Assembly: GCF_015277735.1 (NCBI RefSeq)
Contig: NZ_JADHDA010000005.1
Coordinates: forward strand, 124,001-188,000
Direction: 5' to 3'
DNA: 64,000 nucleotides
DNA from: Psychrobacter sp. NG254
Lineage (GTDB): Bacteria; Pseudomonadota; Gammaproteobacteria; Pseudomonadales; Moraxellaceae
A program made the translations under genes and the position numbers. The notes beneath the pieces were generated by a model, which did not search any database, was not told the DNA's origin, and saw nothing but the letters and a program-made list of their open reading frames with translations. Shown one piece after another: positions 46,555 through 56,111 of this stretch. Within the stretch, counting starts at the first letter, position 1. Every line of letters starts with the position of its first letter.

Positions 46555-47356
46555 AAGTTTTTGAGTTCTATATTCAAAGTGATATTATCAAAGTAATACT
46601 TTTAAAGTAACAGGTTTAATGAAATATAATTTTCATAGTATTCTCTATTTAAATAAAATTAATTATTGACTTTATTTTTTAAATCGTTATTATTACCACA
46701 TTGATTTATTAGCTTCTATGTAAGCGATAGGTCATTCCAATACATCTGCTAATATTGTCTACAATAATTAGCCATAACCTACGGAGGAATCATCGTGTCC
46801 TATTTAACTATCAAGACGTTTTTAAAGATTGAATGTGTAAACTGCATGACAGCAATGACAACTTCGAAAAGGTTTGGCTGAATCTATATATAAGCTATTG
46901 AGTGATATCCTGCTTATTAGTATCAACGCATATCCTTCTATATCTACTCGCTTTATCCTTCGTTTAAGTCTACTGTGCCAAAATCGCTCTGCCATTGTGC
47001 TAGGCTATATTGCGCTTGCTGTTATCTGTCTACCTAACATTTTACTTTACCGTTATTACCAATAAGATTGCTATCGTTTAGCGTATGTTCTTTTATATGC
47101 ATAATTTTTATGCTTCCAATTTTGGTATGGTAAAACCTTTCTTTAAAACGTTCATAATAAATTAACCATGCACTTTTATTGATTTTTTAATTAATGAAAA
47201 CGGTATTTTATTGCCTAAATTTTATAGATTATTGAATACTTTTCTTATTAAATGTCATGTTTAATCGAGACAGGCAAGTAATGTTTAAAAATTATAAAAA
47301 TCAGTAAATTAAAAAATATGTATGGTTATCAAAATAATAAAATGGAATGACAAGTA
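46555..47356. other. 802-bp AT-rich intergenic region before rtcB
   Basis: Very AT-rich, no well-supported gene. A short frame starts at GTG 46795 behind a good GGAGG and ends after 28 codons at about 46881; a second frame (46874-47065, 62-63 codons, hydrophobic C-terminus) overlaps it one base out of frame. Together they may be a decayed or frameshifted small membrane protein. No promoter or terminator is clear. Confidence 0.4.
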
Positions 47357-48571
47357 ATGAGCATTAAATTAGTATTAAACGAAAATCGTAAACATGGTGT
47401 ACCCGTCAAGATTTATACCTCGGACGTTGAGCAAGGTGCGATGCAGCAACTACGTAATTTAGCCCAGTTGGAGTTTGTACACTCGCATATTGCAGTGATG
47501 CCCGATGTGCACGTTGGTAAAGGTGCGACGGTCGGCAGTGTGATTCCGACCAAGTCCGCCATTATTCCTGCCGCAGTCGGTGTGGATATTGGCTGCGGTA
47601 TGAACGCGGTACGTTTGTCCCTGACGGCGAGCGACTTGCCTGACAGCTTAAAATCACTGCGGTCGATCGTTGAACGGCAAGTGCCTGTTGGGTTCAACAT
47701 GCACAAGCAAATTCAAGCCAAGAACTCAACCCTTGATCCGCTAGGTAAGCGATTAAAACCGATTACTGATAAGCACCCAGGTTTGCTTAAAATGCTCAAA
47801 GGTTTTGAGCGTACTTGGGCGAAGCAGCTTGGCACGCTGGGCGGTGGCAATCATTTCATTGAGCTGTGCTTAGATGAAAACAATGATGTCTGGGTAATGC
47901 TGCATTCTGGCAGTCGTGGTATTGGTAACTGTATCGGCCAGTACTTTATTAACCTTGCCAAAAAAGAGCGTCAATCACGCTTCGGTCATGTGCCAGATCG
48001 AGATTTGTCTTACTTTGCCGAAGGGTCTGATAGTTTTGCTGATTATGTCGAAGCAGTGGGTTGGGCGCAGGACTACGCGTTAGAGAACCGCCGCGAGATG
48101 ATGCGTCTCGTCATTAAGTCACTGCAGTCGCCACAAGCGGGGTTACCACGATTTCAGCTGACCAAAGAAGCCATCAATTGTCATCATAACTATGTCAATG
48201 AAGAGGTACATTTCGGTGAGCAGGTCTATGTGACGCGTAAAGGTGCTATTAGTGCTTATGCAGGTGAGCTCGGTATTATCCCAGGCTCTATGGGCGCAAA
48301 GTCCTTTATCGTACGTGGTCTGGGCGAGGCTGAATCGTTTTGCTCATGTTCACATGGGGCAGGGCGACAGATGAGTCGAGGTAAAGCCATGCGAGCGTTC
48401 ACTATCAATGAGCTAAAGGCGCAGACGGATGGCGTCGAGTGTCGCAAAGATAAAGGCGTCATCGATGAGATACCAGGCGCTTATAAAGACATCGATGAAG
48501 TGATGGCCAATCAAGCTGACTTGGTCGAGGTGGTGCATACGTTGAAGCAGGTCATGTGTATTAAAGGCTAA
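47357..48571 (+). CDS. rtcB: RtcB-family RNA-splicing ligase
   Basis: GTP- and manganese-dependent ligase joining 3'-phosphate (or 2',3'-cyclic phosphate) and 5'-OH RNA ends. Motifs: HIAVMPDVHVGKGATVG (~residues 33-50), AAVGVDIGCGMNA (~66-78, metal Cys), GTLGGGNHFIEL (~155-166), LHSGSRGIGN, and SHGAGRQMSRGKAMR (~332-346) with the His that forms the guanylate adduct. 404 residues is the short bacterial form. No rtcA or rtcR is adjacent. A palindromic repeat follows directly. Confidence 0.95.
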   Translation: MSIKLVLNENRKHGVPVKIYTSDVEQGAMQQLRNLAQLEFVHSHIAVMPDVHVGKGATVGSVIPTKSAIIPAAVGVDIGCGMNAVRLSLTASDLPDSLKSLRSIVERQVPVGFNMHKQIQAKNSTLDPLGKRLKPITDKHPGLLKMLKGFERTWAKQLGTLGGGNHFIELCLDENNDVWVMLHSGSRGIGNCIGQYFINLAKKERQSRFGHVPDRDLSYFAEGSDSFADYVEAVGWAQDYALENRREMMRLVIKSLQSPQAGLPRFQLTKEAINCHHNYVNEEVHFGEQVYVTRKGAISAYAGELGIIPGSMGAKSFIVRGLGEAESFCSCSHGAGRQMSRGKAMRAFTINELKAQTDGVECRKDKGVIDEIPGAYKDIDEVMANQADLVEVVHTLKQVMCIKG

Positions 48572-48674
48572 TACCAAGCCTGCAAATCATCTTAGCATCG
48601 TCAAACTCGTTTAATGTACTGGATGTACAATTAGCACTCGTTTTTCTCGCTAAGATGGTTTTCGGCATTGGTAT
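48571..48674. repeat. 104-bp imperfect palindrome after rtcB
   Basis: Ends ATACCAA/TTGGTAT; almost the whole length is an imperfect inverted repeat (CATCTTAGC matched by GCTAAGATG, TGTAC-TGGA-TGTACA at the centre). It begins at the last base of the rtcB stop codon. Related in style to the 107-bp repeats (both have CTCGCTAAG-type and GCACTCG blocks). May form an mRNA hairpin protecting rtcB transcripts. Confidence 0.7.
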
Positions 48675-48703
48675 CTAAAAAGAATTAAAGAATAGGTAAC
48701 AAT

Positions 48704-48934
48704 ATGAGCTTAAAACAAACCTTAAAAAAGGCCAAACAAATTGAACGGCAGTTAGAGCAGCAAGCTGAGACAGGTGCGCAACACTCGCTAGGCACAGTCA
48801 AACCACGTAATTATCTAGCGCTTGATCCACTATTAAGAAAGGGTGGTATTCACGAAAAGGAAGATATAGATATCGTCCGAAAAAAACGTCGCCGTGAGAC
48901 TAAGCAGCAGCTACGGCGGACAGATTGGCTATAG
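48704..48934 (+). CDS. Small basic hypothetical protein
   Basis: A 76-residue protein rich in Lys, Arg and Gln, starting ATG 48704 with AGGTAA upstream. MSLKQTLKKAKQIERQLEQQ is a charged helix, and the C-terminal half ends KKRRRETKQQLRRTDWL. No known domain recognised. It follows rtcB by 132 bp on the same strand with no terminator other than the palindrome, and its basic character would suit an RNA-binding partner; this is speculation. Confidence 0.6.
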   Translation: MSLKQTLKKAKQIERQLEQQAETGAQHSLGTVKPRNYLALDPLLRKGGIHEKEDIDIVRKKRRRETKQQLRRTDWL

Positions 48935-48973
48935 GAGTAGCAACCGTTCATCTTAATTTTAAATTTGAACAAC

Positions 48974-49013
48974 AAAAAAAGCCGTTCACTATTATAGTGA
49001 ACGGCTTTTTCTT
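48974..49013. terminator. Bidirectional terminator between the small gene and miaB
   Basis: AAAAAAAGCCGTTCACTAT/ATAGTGAACGGCTTTTT hairpin between convergent genes. Confidence 0.95.
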
Positions 49014-49050
49014 ACTCTTACTTATAACTTAACCATTGTTACCTTAACCA

Positions 49051-50541
49051 CTATGCCAATACTTCGATCAGCTCACCTTTTACCATGTGCGGGCTAACGA
49101 AATCAGTAATACGTACGCTCACGAGCTTACCCAACATCTCATCCATTTTTTCGACATCATGAGGGAACATAACGGTACGGGTATTATCCGCCGTGCCGAT
49201 TAAGCAATCAGGATGACGGTTGGCAACTTGTTCCACCAACACACGCGTCGTGGTGCCGACCATCTCATGTGTTTTCGCAAGTGTCGAATCAATGATGACT
49301 TTTTGGAATTCTGCCAAGCGCTCTTTTTTAGTTTTGAAACTCACATCATCTGGCAACTCAGCGGCTGGCGTACCTGGGCGCTTAGAGTAGATAAAGCTGT
49401 AAGAGTGATCGAAGTTCAACTCTTTTGCCAAGTTCAAGGTATCTTGGAAATCTTGATCCGTCTCGCCAGGGAAGCCAATGATAAAGTCACTCGATAAGTG
49501 AATATCAGGACGAATGGCTTTAAGTTTATTAATCTGATTGATATACACATCAATCGTATGGTTGCGCTTCATCGCTGCCAAAATCGCATTTGAGCCACTT
49601 TGAACCGGTAGATGTAAGTGTGATACTAGCTCTGGCAATTGTGCATACGCATCAATGATGTCATCAGTGAACTCTAGCGGATGGCTGGTCGTATAGCGAA
49701 TACGCTCGACACCATCGACATGCGAGACATAATGCAACAGCTCAGCGAAACGGCAAATGCTGCCATCATCCTTTTCACCGCGATAGCCGTTGACGTTTTG
49801 ACCCAAGAGATTGATTTCACGCACGCCTTGCGCGGCTAAGCTATCAATCTCAGCCAATACGTCATCGAGTGGACGTGATAGTTCTTCACCGCGAGTATAA
49901 GGCACCACGCAAAACGAGCAGTATTTTGAACAACCTTCCATGATAGAGACAAAGGCTTTAAAGCCTTCTACTCTTGGCTCAGGCAAAAAGTCGAACTTTT
50001 CGATACTTGGGAAGGATACGTCAACTGTGCCGATGCGATTTTTAGGCGCAATCTCACGCTGTTCATGTGATTGATCATATAGCTCTGGCAGGCGATGCAA
50101 GGTTTGCGGACCAAATACCATATCGACATAAGGCGCACGTTTTTGAATATTGTCGCCTTCTTGAGAGGCCACGCAACCACCGACACCAATCACAAGGTCA
50201 GGGCGTTTTTCTTTTAGTTTGCGCCAGCGACCGAGTTCTGAAAATACTTTCTCTTGCGCTTTTTCGCGGATAGAACAGGTGTTCATCAGTAGTACATCGG
50301 CCTCATCGATATCATGCGTGACTTCCATACCGTGGGAGTCACCGAGCACGTCGAGCATTTTGCCAGAGTCATAGACATTCATCTGACAGCCTTGAGTGGT
50401 GACAAAGACTTTTTTGGTTGCTGGTTTATCGACTGGCGATTGGGCTGAACTTGCTTCTTTGAGTGCAGTGACAGCAGGCGCGTTTGCGGTTGTTTCAGCA
50501 GCAGCGTCATGATTGCGGGGATTGAATACAGTAACACTCAT
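49051..50541 (-). CDS. miaB: tRNA-2-methylthio-N6-dimethylallyladenosine synthase MiaB
   Basis: Radical-SAM methylthiotransferase modifying A37 of tRNAs reading UNN codons. The N-terminal cluster cysteines are in [15 protein letters not shown] (~residue 52), [14 protein letters not shown] and [11 protein letters not shown]; the radical-SAM triad is CSKYCSFC (~204-211); a TRAM domain ends the protein. At 496 residues it is ~20 longer than in E. coli because of an N-terminal Ala/Thr-rich tail (~1-42). No strong Shine-Dalgarno at the assigned start. Confidence 0.96.
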   Translation of the reverse strand: MSVTVFNPRNHDAAAETTANAPAVTALKEASSAQSPVDKPATKKVFVTTQGCQMNVYDSGKMLDVLGDSHGMEVTHDIDEADVLLMNTCSIREKAQEKVFSELGRWRKLKEKRPDLVIGVGGCVASQEGDNIQKRAPYVDMVFGPQTLHRLPELYDQSHEQREIAPKNRIGTVDVSFPSIEKFDFLPEPRVEGFKAFVSIMEGCSKYCSFCVVPYTRGEELSRPLDDVLAEIDSLAAQGVREINLLGQNVNGYRGEKDDGSICRFAELLHYVSHVDGVERIRYTTSHPLEFTDDIIDAYAQLPELVSHLHLPVQSGSNAILAAMKRNHTIDVYINQINKLKAIRPDIHLSSDFIIGFPGETDQDFQDTLNLAKELNFDHSYSFIYSKRPGTPAAELPDDVSFKTKKERLAEFQKVIIDSTLAKTHEMVGTTTRVLVEQVANRHPDCLIGTADNTRTVMFPHDVEKMDEMLGKLVSVRITDFVSPHMVKGELIEVLA

Positions 50542-50898
50542 AAGGATAAGTCCATGATTGACTAAAAATATAGCGAAATATAGCAGGGTAGCCGATTAAC
50601 AGGTGGCGTATTTTATCACAACCCTCTAGCAATGTGAAAAATTAGCACAGGCTATCTATCCGTCATATTATAAATAATTCATAGTAGGATCAATTATTTA
50701 CTATCATTGGTCTCTATTTTTATAGAAAACAAGCAGCACTATCATTTCTATGTTACACCGTACTGTCCTATTTATTGACAAAAGGTAAAGTGGATGGTTG
50801 AAAGCGTGATGAGTATAGTATGATAAGCGCAATAACCTCGGCGATGTTTGGTCAATCGTTGTTCACATATTTGTAGAGACATAATAAAGAGAGTCAAT
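50542..50898. other. Divergent region miaB/lytic transglycosylase
   Basis: 357 bp between divergent genes; contains both promoters. No repeat or RNA element recognised. Confidence 0.4.
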
Positions 50899-53019
50899 AT
50901 GACAAAGTTGCGTGTTACTCGTAACATCAAGGATGAAGCGTCTATCAGTCAAAAACACGCGTCAAAGCGAATCACAGTAGGTAAGCTACGGATGAGTGCA
51001 CTGAGCGTCGCAACAGCAGTGAGTGCGCTCGGCATATCACAAGTGGCCTGTGCAGAGCTGACATGGGGCGATGATGAGAGCTACCAGCAAGAAAGCAATT
51101 ATCAGCAAGACAGCAGTATTGATTCGTTTATGGGCGCTGCTATCGCGGCAGATCGCGGTGACGTCAGTGCGCTCTATAATTATGAGCAAACAATGAGCGG
51201 CAGTTTGTTTGCGATGTATCCCACTTACTGGCGCATGAATCTGGATCTCGACTCACAGAGCTCAGCGGCTGTGTCGCAGTTTGTGCGCCAATACCCAGAT
51301 ACAGTGATGGCTGAGAAGTTAGTGGCTGACTTTGCCGAAACTAAGGCGAACTCTAACGATTATGCGTCGGTCAGACAGGTGGCCAATCTGATCACCAATG
51401 CAGATGCCAGCGAGCGCTGTGCGGTGGCTTTAGGGTTTAATAATGGCGGCGATACCATGCGCGCTATGGCAGCCAAGTCTGATGTTTGGTTGAATACCCT
51501 AAAGCAGCCTGCGCTATGTGATCAGCTAGCGATGGAGATGAACAACAACGCACTGATCAGTAATCAGGATCGTGCCTCACGCCTCAAGCGTATGCTTCGT
51601 AAAGGTAAAACAGGCGATATCATGGCATTGTCGTCTCGTTTAGGTACGCCTATTGATTACTCAGCATTGAGTGAGGTTCAGCTCAATCCGTCCGAATTTT
51701 TTAGTCGATTTGGTCGTGAGCCTGCCAGTCAGACCAATCAACATCTGTATTTATATGCTATTGGCCGCCTAGCTGATAAGTCTTATCGTGAAGCGCAGCA
51801 GCAGCTGGATTTTGACATTAGACAAGACAATCAGCGCTCGGTAAAACTGCTGAATGATGATACCCGTCGTTATGCATATCGTACCCTTGGGGTAAAGCGT
51901 ATGAATCATAATACTGATGATGGTTTCAATGCTGAAGCAGTGGACTGGTTCCGTAATAGTTTAGATGATGATTTCAACTTTGAAGAAGCAGAAGACTATG
52001 CCATGGCGGCGATTCGCTTTGGTCGCTGGGATGACGTGGTCGAAGCCATCTCAAAAATGGAAGCCGAAACCCAAAAAGGCAATCAGTGGCAGTATTGGTT
52101 GGCGCGTGCTTATGAGCAATCAAGCAGTAGTAGTAAGCGCAGCACGGCCAAAAAAATGTATCAAAATATCGCAAAGAGTAACGATTACTACGGTTTGATG
52201 GCAAAAGACAAAATAGGCCAGCGTTTTGATGCCCGTCAACTGGGCGGTAGTAACTTGCCTAATGTCAGCACTGCTGATCGTGCACGTGTCATGCAGGATG
52301 GTAACTTTGCACGTGCTTTTGCGCTGTATAATTCTGATGCCAGCCGCGCTTATGCCAATCGTGAGTGGAACTGGGCCGTCAAGCAGGCACGTGATAAGCG
52401 TGATGATAATCTAATCATCGCTGCAGCTCGCCAAGCGTATGATATGGGCTGGCTCGACCGTGCTATTTATGCTGTCGACAATACAGACAGAGTTGATAGC
52501 GTCGCGCTCTCACATCCAATGCCGCACCAAGATGCCGTGGTTCGTTATAGCCAGTCAGCAGGGATCGATCCAGCATGGGCTTATGGCATCATGCGTCAAG
52601 AGAGCCGCTTTGTGACATCGGCGCGCTCAAACGTTGGTGCCAGTGGACTGATGCAAGTCATGCCTGATACCGCAAAATATATCGCTCGCAATTTGGGTGA
52701 AACCTACAGTGCCAGTCGTGCCAACACGGGTGATACCAATATTCGTTATGGTACATGGTACATGGGTGATATTTTGGGCAAGCTCAATCGTCAGCCTGTC
52801 GTTGCCACGGCAGGCTACAATGCTGGACCTAATAATGCCAAGCGTTGGCAGCCTGTGTATGGTTCGCTCGAAGCAGATCAGTACGTCGAGTCAATCGCAT
52901 TTCCTGAGACGCGGAACTATGTCAAACACGTGATGGAAAACGCTACTATCTATAGCAGTCTTTTGGGCGCTCATCAGCCGATCAGTCAGCGTATGGGTAC
53001 AGTACCTGCTGTCTTTTAA
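50899..53019 (+). CDS. Soluble lytic transglycosylase Slt-like
   Basis: Periplasmic peptidoglycan lyase. ATG 50899 with AGAGAG upstream gives a signal peptide (residues ~1-50, ending VACA). A long superhelical alpha domain (~70-520) carries repeats, then the catalytic domain (~530-690): IMRQESRFVTSARSNVGASGLMQVMPDTAKYIA with the catalytic Glu in QESRF, and GYNAGPNNAKRW. The 706-residue length is a little over E. coli Slt70. A hairpin terminator follows. Confidence 0.92.
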   Translation: MTKLRVTRNIKDEASISQKHASKRITVGKLRMSALSVATAVSALGISQVACAELTWGDDESYQQESNYQQDSSIDSFMGAAIAADRGDVSALYNYEQTMSGSLFAMYPTYWRMNLDLDSQSSAAVSQFVRQYPDTVMAEKLVADFAETKANSNDYASVRQVANLITNADASERCAVALGFNNGGDTMRAMAAKSDVWLNTLKQPALCDQLAMEMNNNALISNQDRASRLKRMLRKGKTGDIMALSSRLGTPIDYSALSEVQLNPSEFFSRFGREPASQTNQHLYLYAIGRLADKSYREAQQQLDFDIRQDNQRSVKLLNDDTRRYAYRTLGVKRMNHNTDDGFNAEAVDWFRNSLDDDFNFEEAEDYAMAAIRFGRWDDVVEAISKMEAETQKGNQWQYWLARAYEQSSSSSKRSTAKKMYQNIAKSNDYYGLMAKDKIGQRFDARQLGGSNLPNVSTADRARVMQDGNFARAFALYNSDASRAYANREWNWAVKQARDKRDDNLIIAAARQAYDMGWLDRAIYAVDNTDRVDSVALSHPMPHQDAVVRYSQSAGIDPAWAYGIMRQESRFVTSARSNVGASGLMQVMPDTAKYIARNLGETYSASRANTGDTNIRYGTWYMGDILGKLNRQPVVATAGYNAGPNNAKRWQPVYGSLEADQYVESIAFPETRNYVKHVMENATIYSSLLGAHQPISQRMGTVPAVF

Positions 53020-53098
53020 TCTGCTTGGTCTTTTATCTGTACCTAGTTTTAGATGCGGCATCTTATCAATTAGAGTATTAGAGACATAGCTCAATTGA

Positions 53099-53132
53099 AT
53101 AGACCACTAACACATCATTGTTAGTGGTCTAT
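53099..53132 (+). terminator. Hairpin after the lytic transglycosylase gene
   Basis: ATAGACCACTAAC/GTTAGTGGTCTAT, a long perfect stem, but the T run after it is poor, so termination may be partial. Confidence 0.7.
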
Positions 53133-53408
53133 TGTTATCAGCTTATAGATTGACCAAGACTTGTCGGTTTGTTTAGGGCGTGTCCTCATTTGCCCTAATA
53201 AAGTGCTTGTTTTCAAAACACTTCTTGACCATTAGGACAAAGTTTACGTTTTTGCTATAGATTAAAAAAAACGTTTTGTTACCATTAGCTTAACTAGTAC
53301 CCAAGTTTTTTTAGCTTATAAGTAGAAGGTTATCTCTCTTATACTTGAATACAGCATCTTAAACTATCGCCTATCTTTTATCATTGCTAACGAACTGTCC
53401 TCAGCCCT
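53133..53408. other. Intergenic region with a solo IS5-like end
   Basis: Part of a 389-bp gap. TTAGGGCGTGTCCTCATTTG at about 53173 matches one end of the 45516-45691 element; no matching right end was found. An AAGTG/CACTT hairpin follows. The promoter of the next gene should lie here. Confidence 0.5.
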
Positions 53409-54137
53409 ATGATTAAAAAAGCCAAAATAAGTGTAAATACACCGTCATTTCGTTGCTTATACCCATTAGGTACAAGAGTGCTGAACAGTCATGTCACGGG
53501 TAAAGTCAATACGGCAGTGGGTTTTGGTGCCTTGCTAATCATGCAAGGCATTATGATGTTATCTGCACAGGCTGCAAATACCGTCAAAACAGGTCAGCGT
53601 GTGTTGATGATTGAGATGACGCCAGCACTGTGTAGTCTGCAACCAACGCGCGCGCGTATGCGTCAATGCCTAGAAGGATATTCGCTGACGGTATCAGGCT
53701 TGGACATGGGGTATGGTGAGCGCTGCGGCCGTGGTAGTGAGCCACGCCTGACCCCATTACAGCTAAAAGTGGTCAATCGCATCATGCCAGATACCACGGT
53801 ACGTAGCCAGACATGGCAACGCTATGGTGCTTGTAGTCCGCTCAGTGCCAGCAGTTATTTCCGTCAAATTACCAACTATGCTGGTGCATTAAAGCTGCCT
53901 AATGAGCTCAATACTGGCAACAGCTATACTGTCGCCAAATCGCGATTTATCAGTCAAATGACCCGTCTAAACAGTGGCATGTCTACTGCTAGTGTCGATC
54001 TTATTTGCCAAGAGGGCAGTCGTCGTCAGTCCATACTGACCGACATACATGTCTGCTATGAAGGCAGCGAGTTTGGCTCCTGCTATGGAAAAACTGACAA
54101 CTGTGGTAGCAAGTTTATTATCTCAGGTGGTCGTTAG
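53409..54137 (+). CDS. RNase T2-like secreted protein lacking catalytic residues
   Basis: A 242-residue protein with a long N-terminal signal (hydrophobic GFGALLIMQGIMMLSAQAA, ~38-56). From ~65 on it follows RNase T2: MIEMTPALCSLQP, then TVSGLDMGYGERC where the family has FxIHGLWPxx, then SQTWQRYGAC (133-142) where the family has HEWxKHGTC. The His are replaced by S96 and Q134, Glu by T135, Lys by R138, His by Y139. Cysteines and the final LICQ and LTDIHVCYEG parts are kept. So the fold is likely but RNase activity is not. No Shine-Dalgarno is evident at ATG 53409, so the start is uncertain. Confidence 0.72.
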   Translation: MIKKAKISVNTPSFRCLYPLGTRVLNSHVTGKVNTAVGFGALLIMQGIMMLSAQAANTVKTGQRVLMIEMTPALCSLQPTRARMRQCLEGYSLTVSGLDMGYGERCGRGSEPRLTPLQLKVVNRIMPDTTVRSQTWQRYGACSPLSASSYFRQITNYAGALKLPNELNTGNSYTVAKSRFISQMTRLNSGMSTASVDLICQEGSRRQSILTDIHVCYEGSEFGSCYGKTDNCGSKFIISGGR

Positions 54138-54504
54138 TTTTTAATCAAAACCCTCCATATATCGTCTCTTTAATGATGACTTTCCTGTCATTTATTTCTA
54201 TTTTATAGCGAACATAGTCTAATTCTAGCATCAAATAATGGCTCTCTATCCTGCTATCTTATCTTCTATAAAGTGCTCAAGCGTATAGTCCAAAAGGATT
54301 TGAGTGCTATAAGAGTCATCTCGTATAAAATGTAACAATATAATCTTCAGTGGTCGTCTTGCGGTATCTAGACGGTCAATGTGATGAAGTGCTACACTAG
54401 CTCTCGGTTTATAGATGCTGCTACGCAGCTCACCACTCGATATATAAAACGATAATCATCCATTAGCGTTATGAATTATCTAATAATCAATTAGGGAGTA
54501 TTCC
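54138..54504. other. Intergenic region before mdh
   Basis: 367 bp, AT-rich, presumed mdh promoter. No terminator for the preceding gene was clear, nor any repeat or riboswitch. Confidence 0.4.
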
Positions 54505-55494
54505 ATGTCAATGAAACAGCCTTTACGTGTTGCCGTCACTGGTGCCGCTGGTAATATCAGCTACGCGATGCTATTTCGTATTGCATCTGGCGAGATGCTA
54601 GGTAAAGATCAGCCAGTTATTTTGCAATTACTTGAAATCACTCCAGCACTTGACGCCCTAAAGGGTGTGGTCATGGAACTAGAAGATTGCGCATTCCCAT
54701 TGTTGGCGGGTATCGTTCAAACTGATGATGCTAACGTTGCATTCAAAGATATCGACTATGCTTTGCTAGTTGGTGCGCGTCCTCGTGGCCCAGGCATGGA
54801 ACGTAAAGACTTGCTAGAAGCCAATGCTGCGATTTTCTCAGCACAAGGTAAAGCATTGAATGACGTTGCTAGCCGTGATGTAAAAGTATTGGTGGTCGGT
54901 AACCCTGCCAACACCAATGCATTGATCGCTCAGCGCAATGCACCAGATCTTGATCCACGCAACTTCACTGCAATGACTCGTCTAGATCACAACCGTGCTA
55001 TGGCACAGTTGGCTGGTAAGACTGACAGCACTGTCAATGACGTGAAAAAAATGATCATCTGGGGCAACCATTCATCAACTCAGTATCCAGATCTAACGGC
55101 TTGTACTGTTAATGGTAAGCCTGCACTAGATCTAGTTGATCGCACTTGGTACGAAGGCACTTATATCCCAGAAGTACAACAACGCGGCGCTGCTATCATC
55201 AAAGCTCGCGGTGCATCATCTGCTGCTTCTGCTGCCAACGCTGCTATCGCACATATGCGCACTTGGGCATTGGGTACTGATGAGAACGATTGGGTATCAA
55301 TGGGCGTTTACTCAAACGGCGAATACGGCATCGCGGAAGGTTTGATTTACTCATTCCCATGTACTTGTACTAATGGCGACTGGTCTATCGTAGACGGCGT
55401 TGATGTATCATCTGATTTCTCAAAAGAGAAAATGGCTGCGACTGAGCAAGAGCTTAGCGAAGAGCGTGATGCGGTAGCACACTTACTACCATAA
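54505..55494 (+). CDS. mdh: Malate dehydrogenase
   Basis: NAD-dependent TCA-cycle enzyme. The 329-residue protein is of the cytosolic-type group: NAD motif [21 protein letters not shown] (~residues 8-28), [22 protein letters not shown] (~92-113), catalytic region [28 protein letters not shown] (Asp-His helix), and [14 protein letters not shown] with the catalytic His. GGGAG precedes ATG. Monocistronic with a terminator. Confidence 0.97.
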   Translation: MSMKQPLRVAVTGAAGNISYAMLFRIASGEMLGKDQPVILQLLEITPALDALKGVVMELEDCAFPLLAGIVQTDDANVAFKDIDYALLVGARPRGPGMERKDLLEANAAIFSAQGKALNDVASRDVKVLVVGNPANTNALIAQRNAPDLDPRNFTAMTRLDHNRAMAQLAGKTDSTVNDVKKMIIWGNHSSTQYPDLTACTVNGKPALDLVDRTWYEGTYIPEVQQRGAAIIKARGASSAASAANAAIAHMRTWALGTDENDWVSMGVYSNGEYGIAEGLIYSFPCTCTNGDWSIVDGVDVSSDFSKEKMAATEQELSEERDAVAHLLP

Positions 55495-55534
55495 GTAGAT
55501 ATTTTACTTAAGTGGTAATAGCAAAAGTAGCACA

Positions 55535-55567
55535 TAAAAAAGCCCTCTGAAATATGAGGGCTTTTTT
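55535..55567 (+). terminator. Rho-independent terminator after mdh
   Basis: AAAAAAGCCCTC/GAGGGCTTTTTT around TGAAATAT. Confidence 0.95.
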
Positions 55568-55770
55568 GTGTTTGGATAAAGTGGATTTATCAATACAGTC
55601 ATTTTAATTTTTTTGTGTTTTATAGTGAGTTGGCTAAATGGATAAAAACTTGCCATTAACACAATTGATAACGTTAGATAAACGTTGATTAACAGCTTTT
55701 TAGACAAAGCTTGCTACAATAATTAAGTCAATTTAAATAATAACTAATTCACAATATTTAAGGAAAAATT

Positions 55771-56010
55771 ATGTTGGGTGAACCAGAATACAATATGAAT
55801 GAGCTATTTGCTCAATTGGGTCTTGATAACACTGACGAAGCGATTGATAACTTTGTCGAAAATAACCCATTATCAAGCGAAGAGAAGTTAACCGAAGCAA
55901 GCGTTTGGACGGACAACCAGCGCATGTTTTTGCAAGAAGAATGGCAAAAAGACGCAGCATGGATTGAAGTCATCGATGACTTGAACGTGCGTATGCATCC
56001 CGATGCCTAA
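55771..56010 (+). CDS. DUF2789 family protein
   Basis: A 79-residue acidic protein. The family core MNELFAQLGLDNTDEAIDNFVENNPLSSEEKLTEASVWTDNQRMFLQEEWQKDAAWIEVIDDLNVRM covers nearly all of it. DUF2789 is widespread in gammaproteobacteria without known function. AAGGAAAAATT precedes ATG. Monocistronic. Confidence 0.88.
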   Translation: MLGEPEYNMNELFAQLGLDNTDEAIDNFVENNPLSSEEKLTEASVWTDNQRMFLQEEWQKDAAWIEVIDDLNVRMHPDA

Positions 56011-56044
56011 ACACGTATAATATAACTAATAACGCATAGCTAAT

Positions 56045-56085
56045 AAAAAGCCCCACGATATTGATATTATCGTGGGGCTTTTTTT
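56045..56085. terminator. Bidirectional terminator between DUF2789 and ribF
   Basis: AAAAAGCCCCACGATA/TATCGTGGGGCTTTTTTT hairpin between convergent genes. Confidence 0.95.
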
Positions 56086-56111
56086 ATGGATGATGTAAGG
56101 TTAGCTAAACC

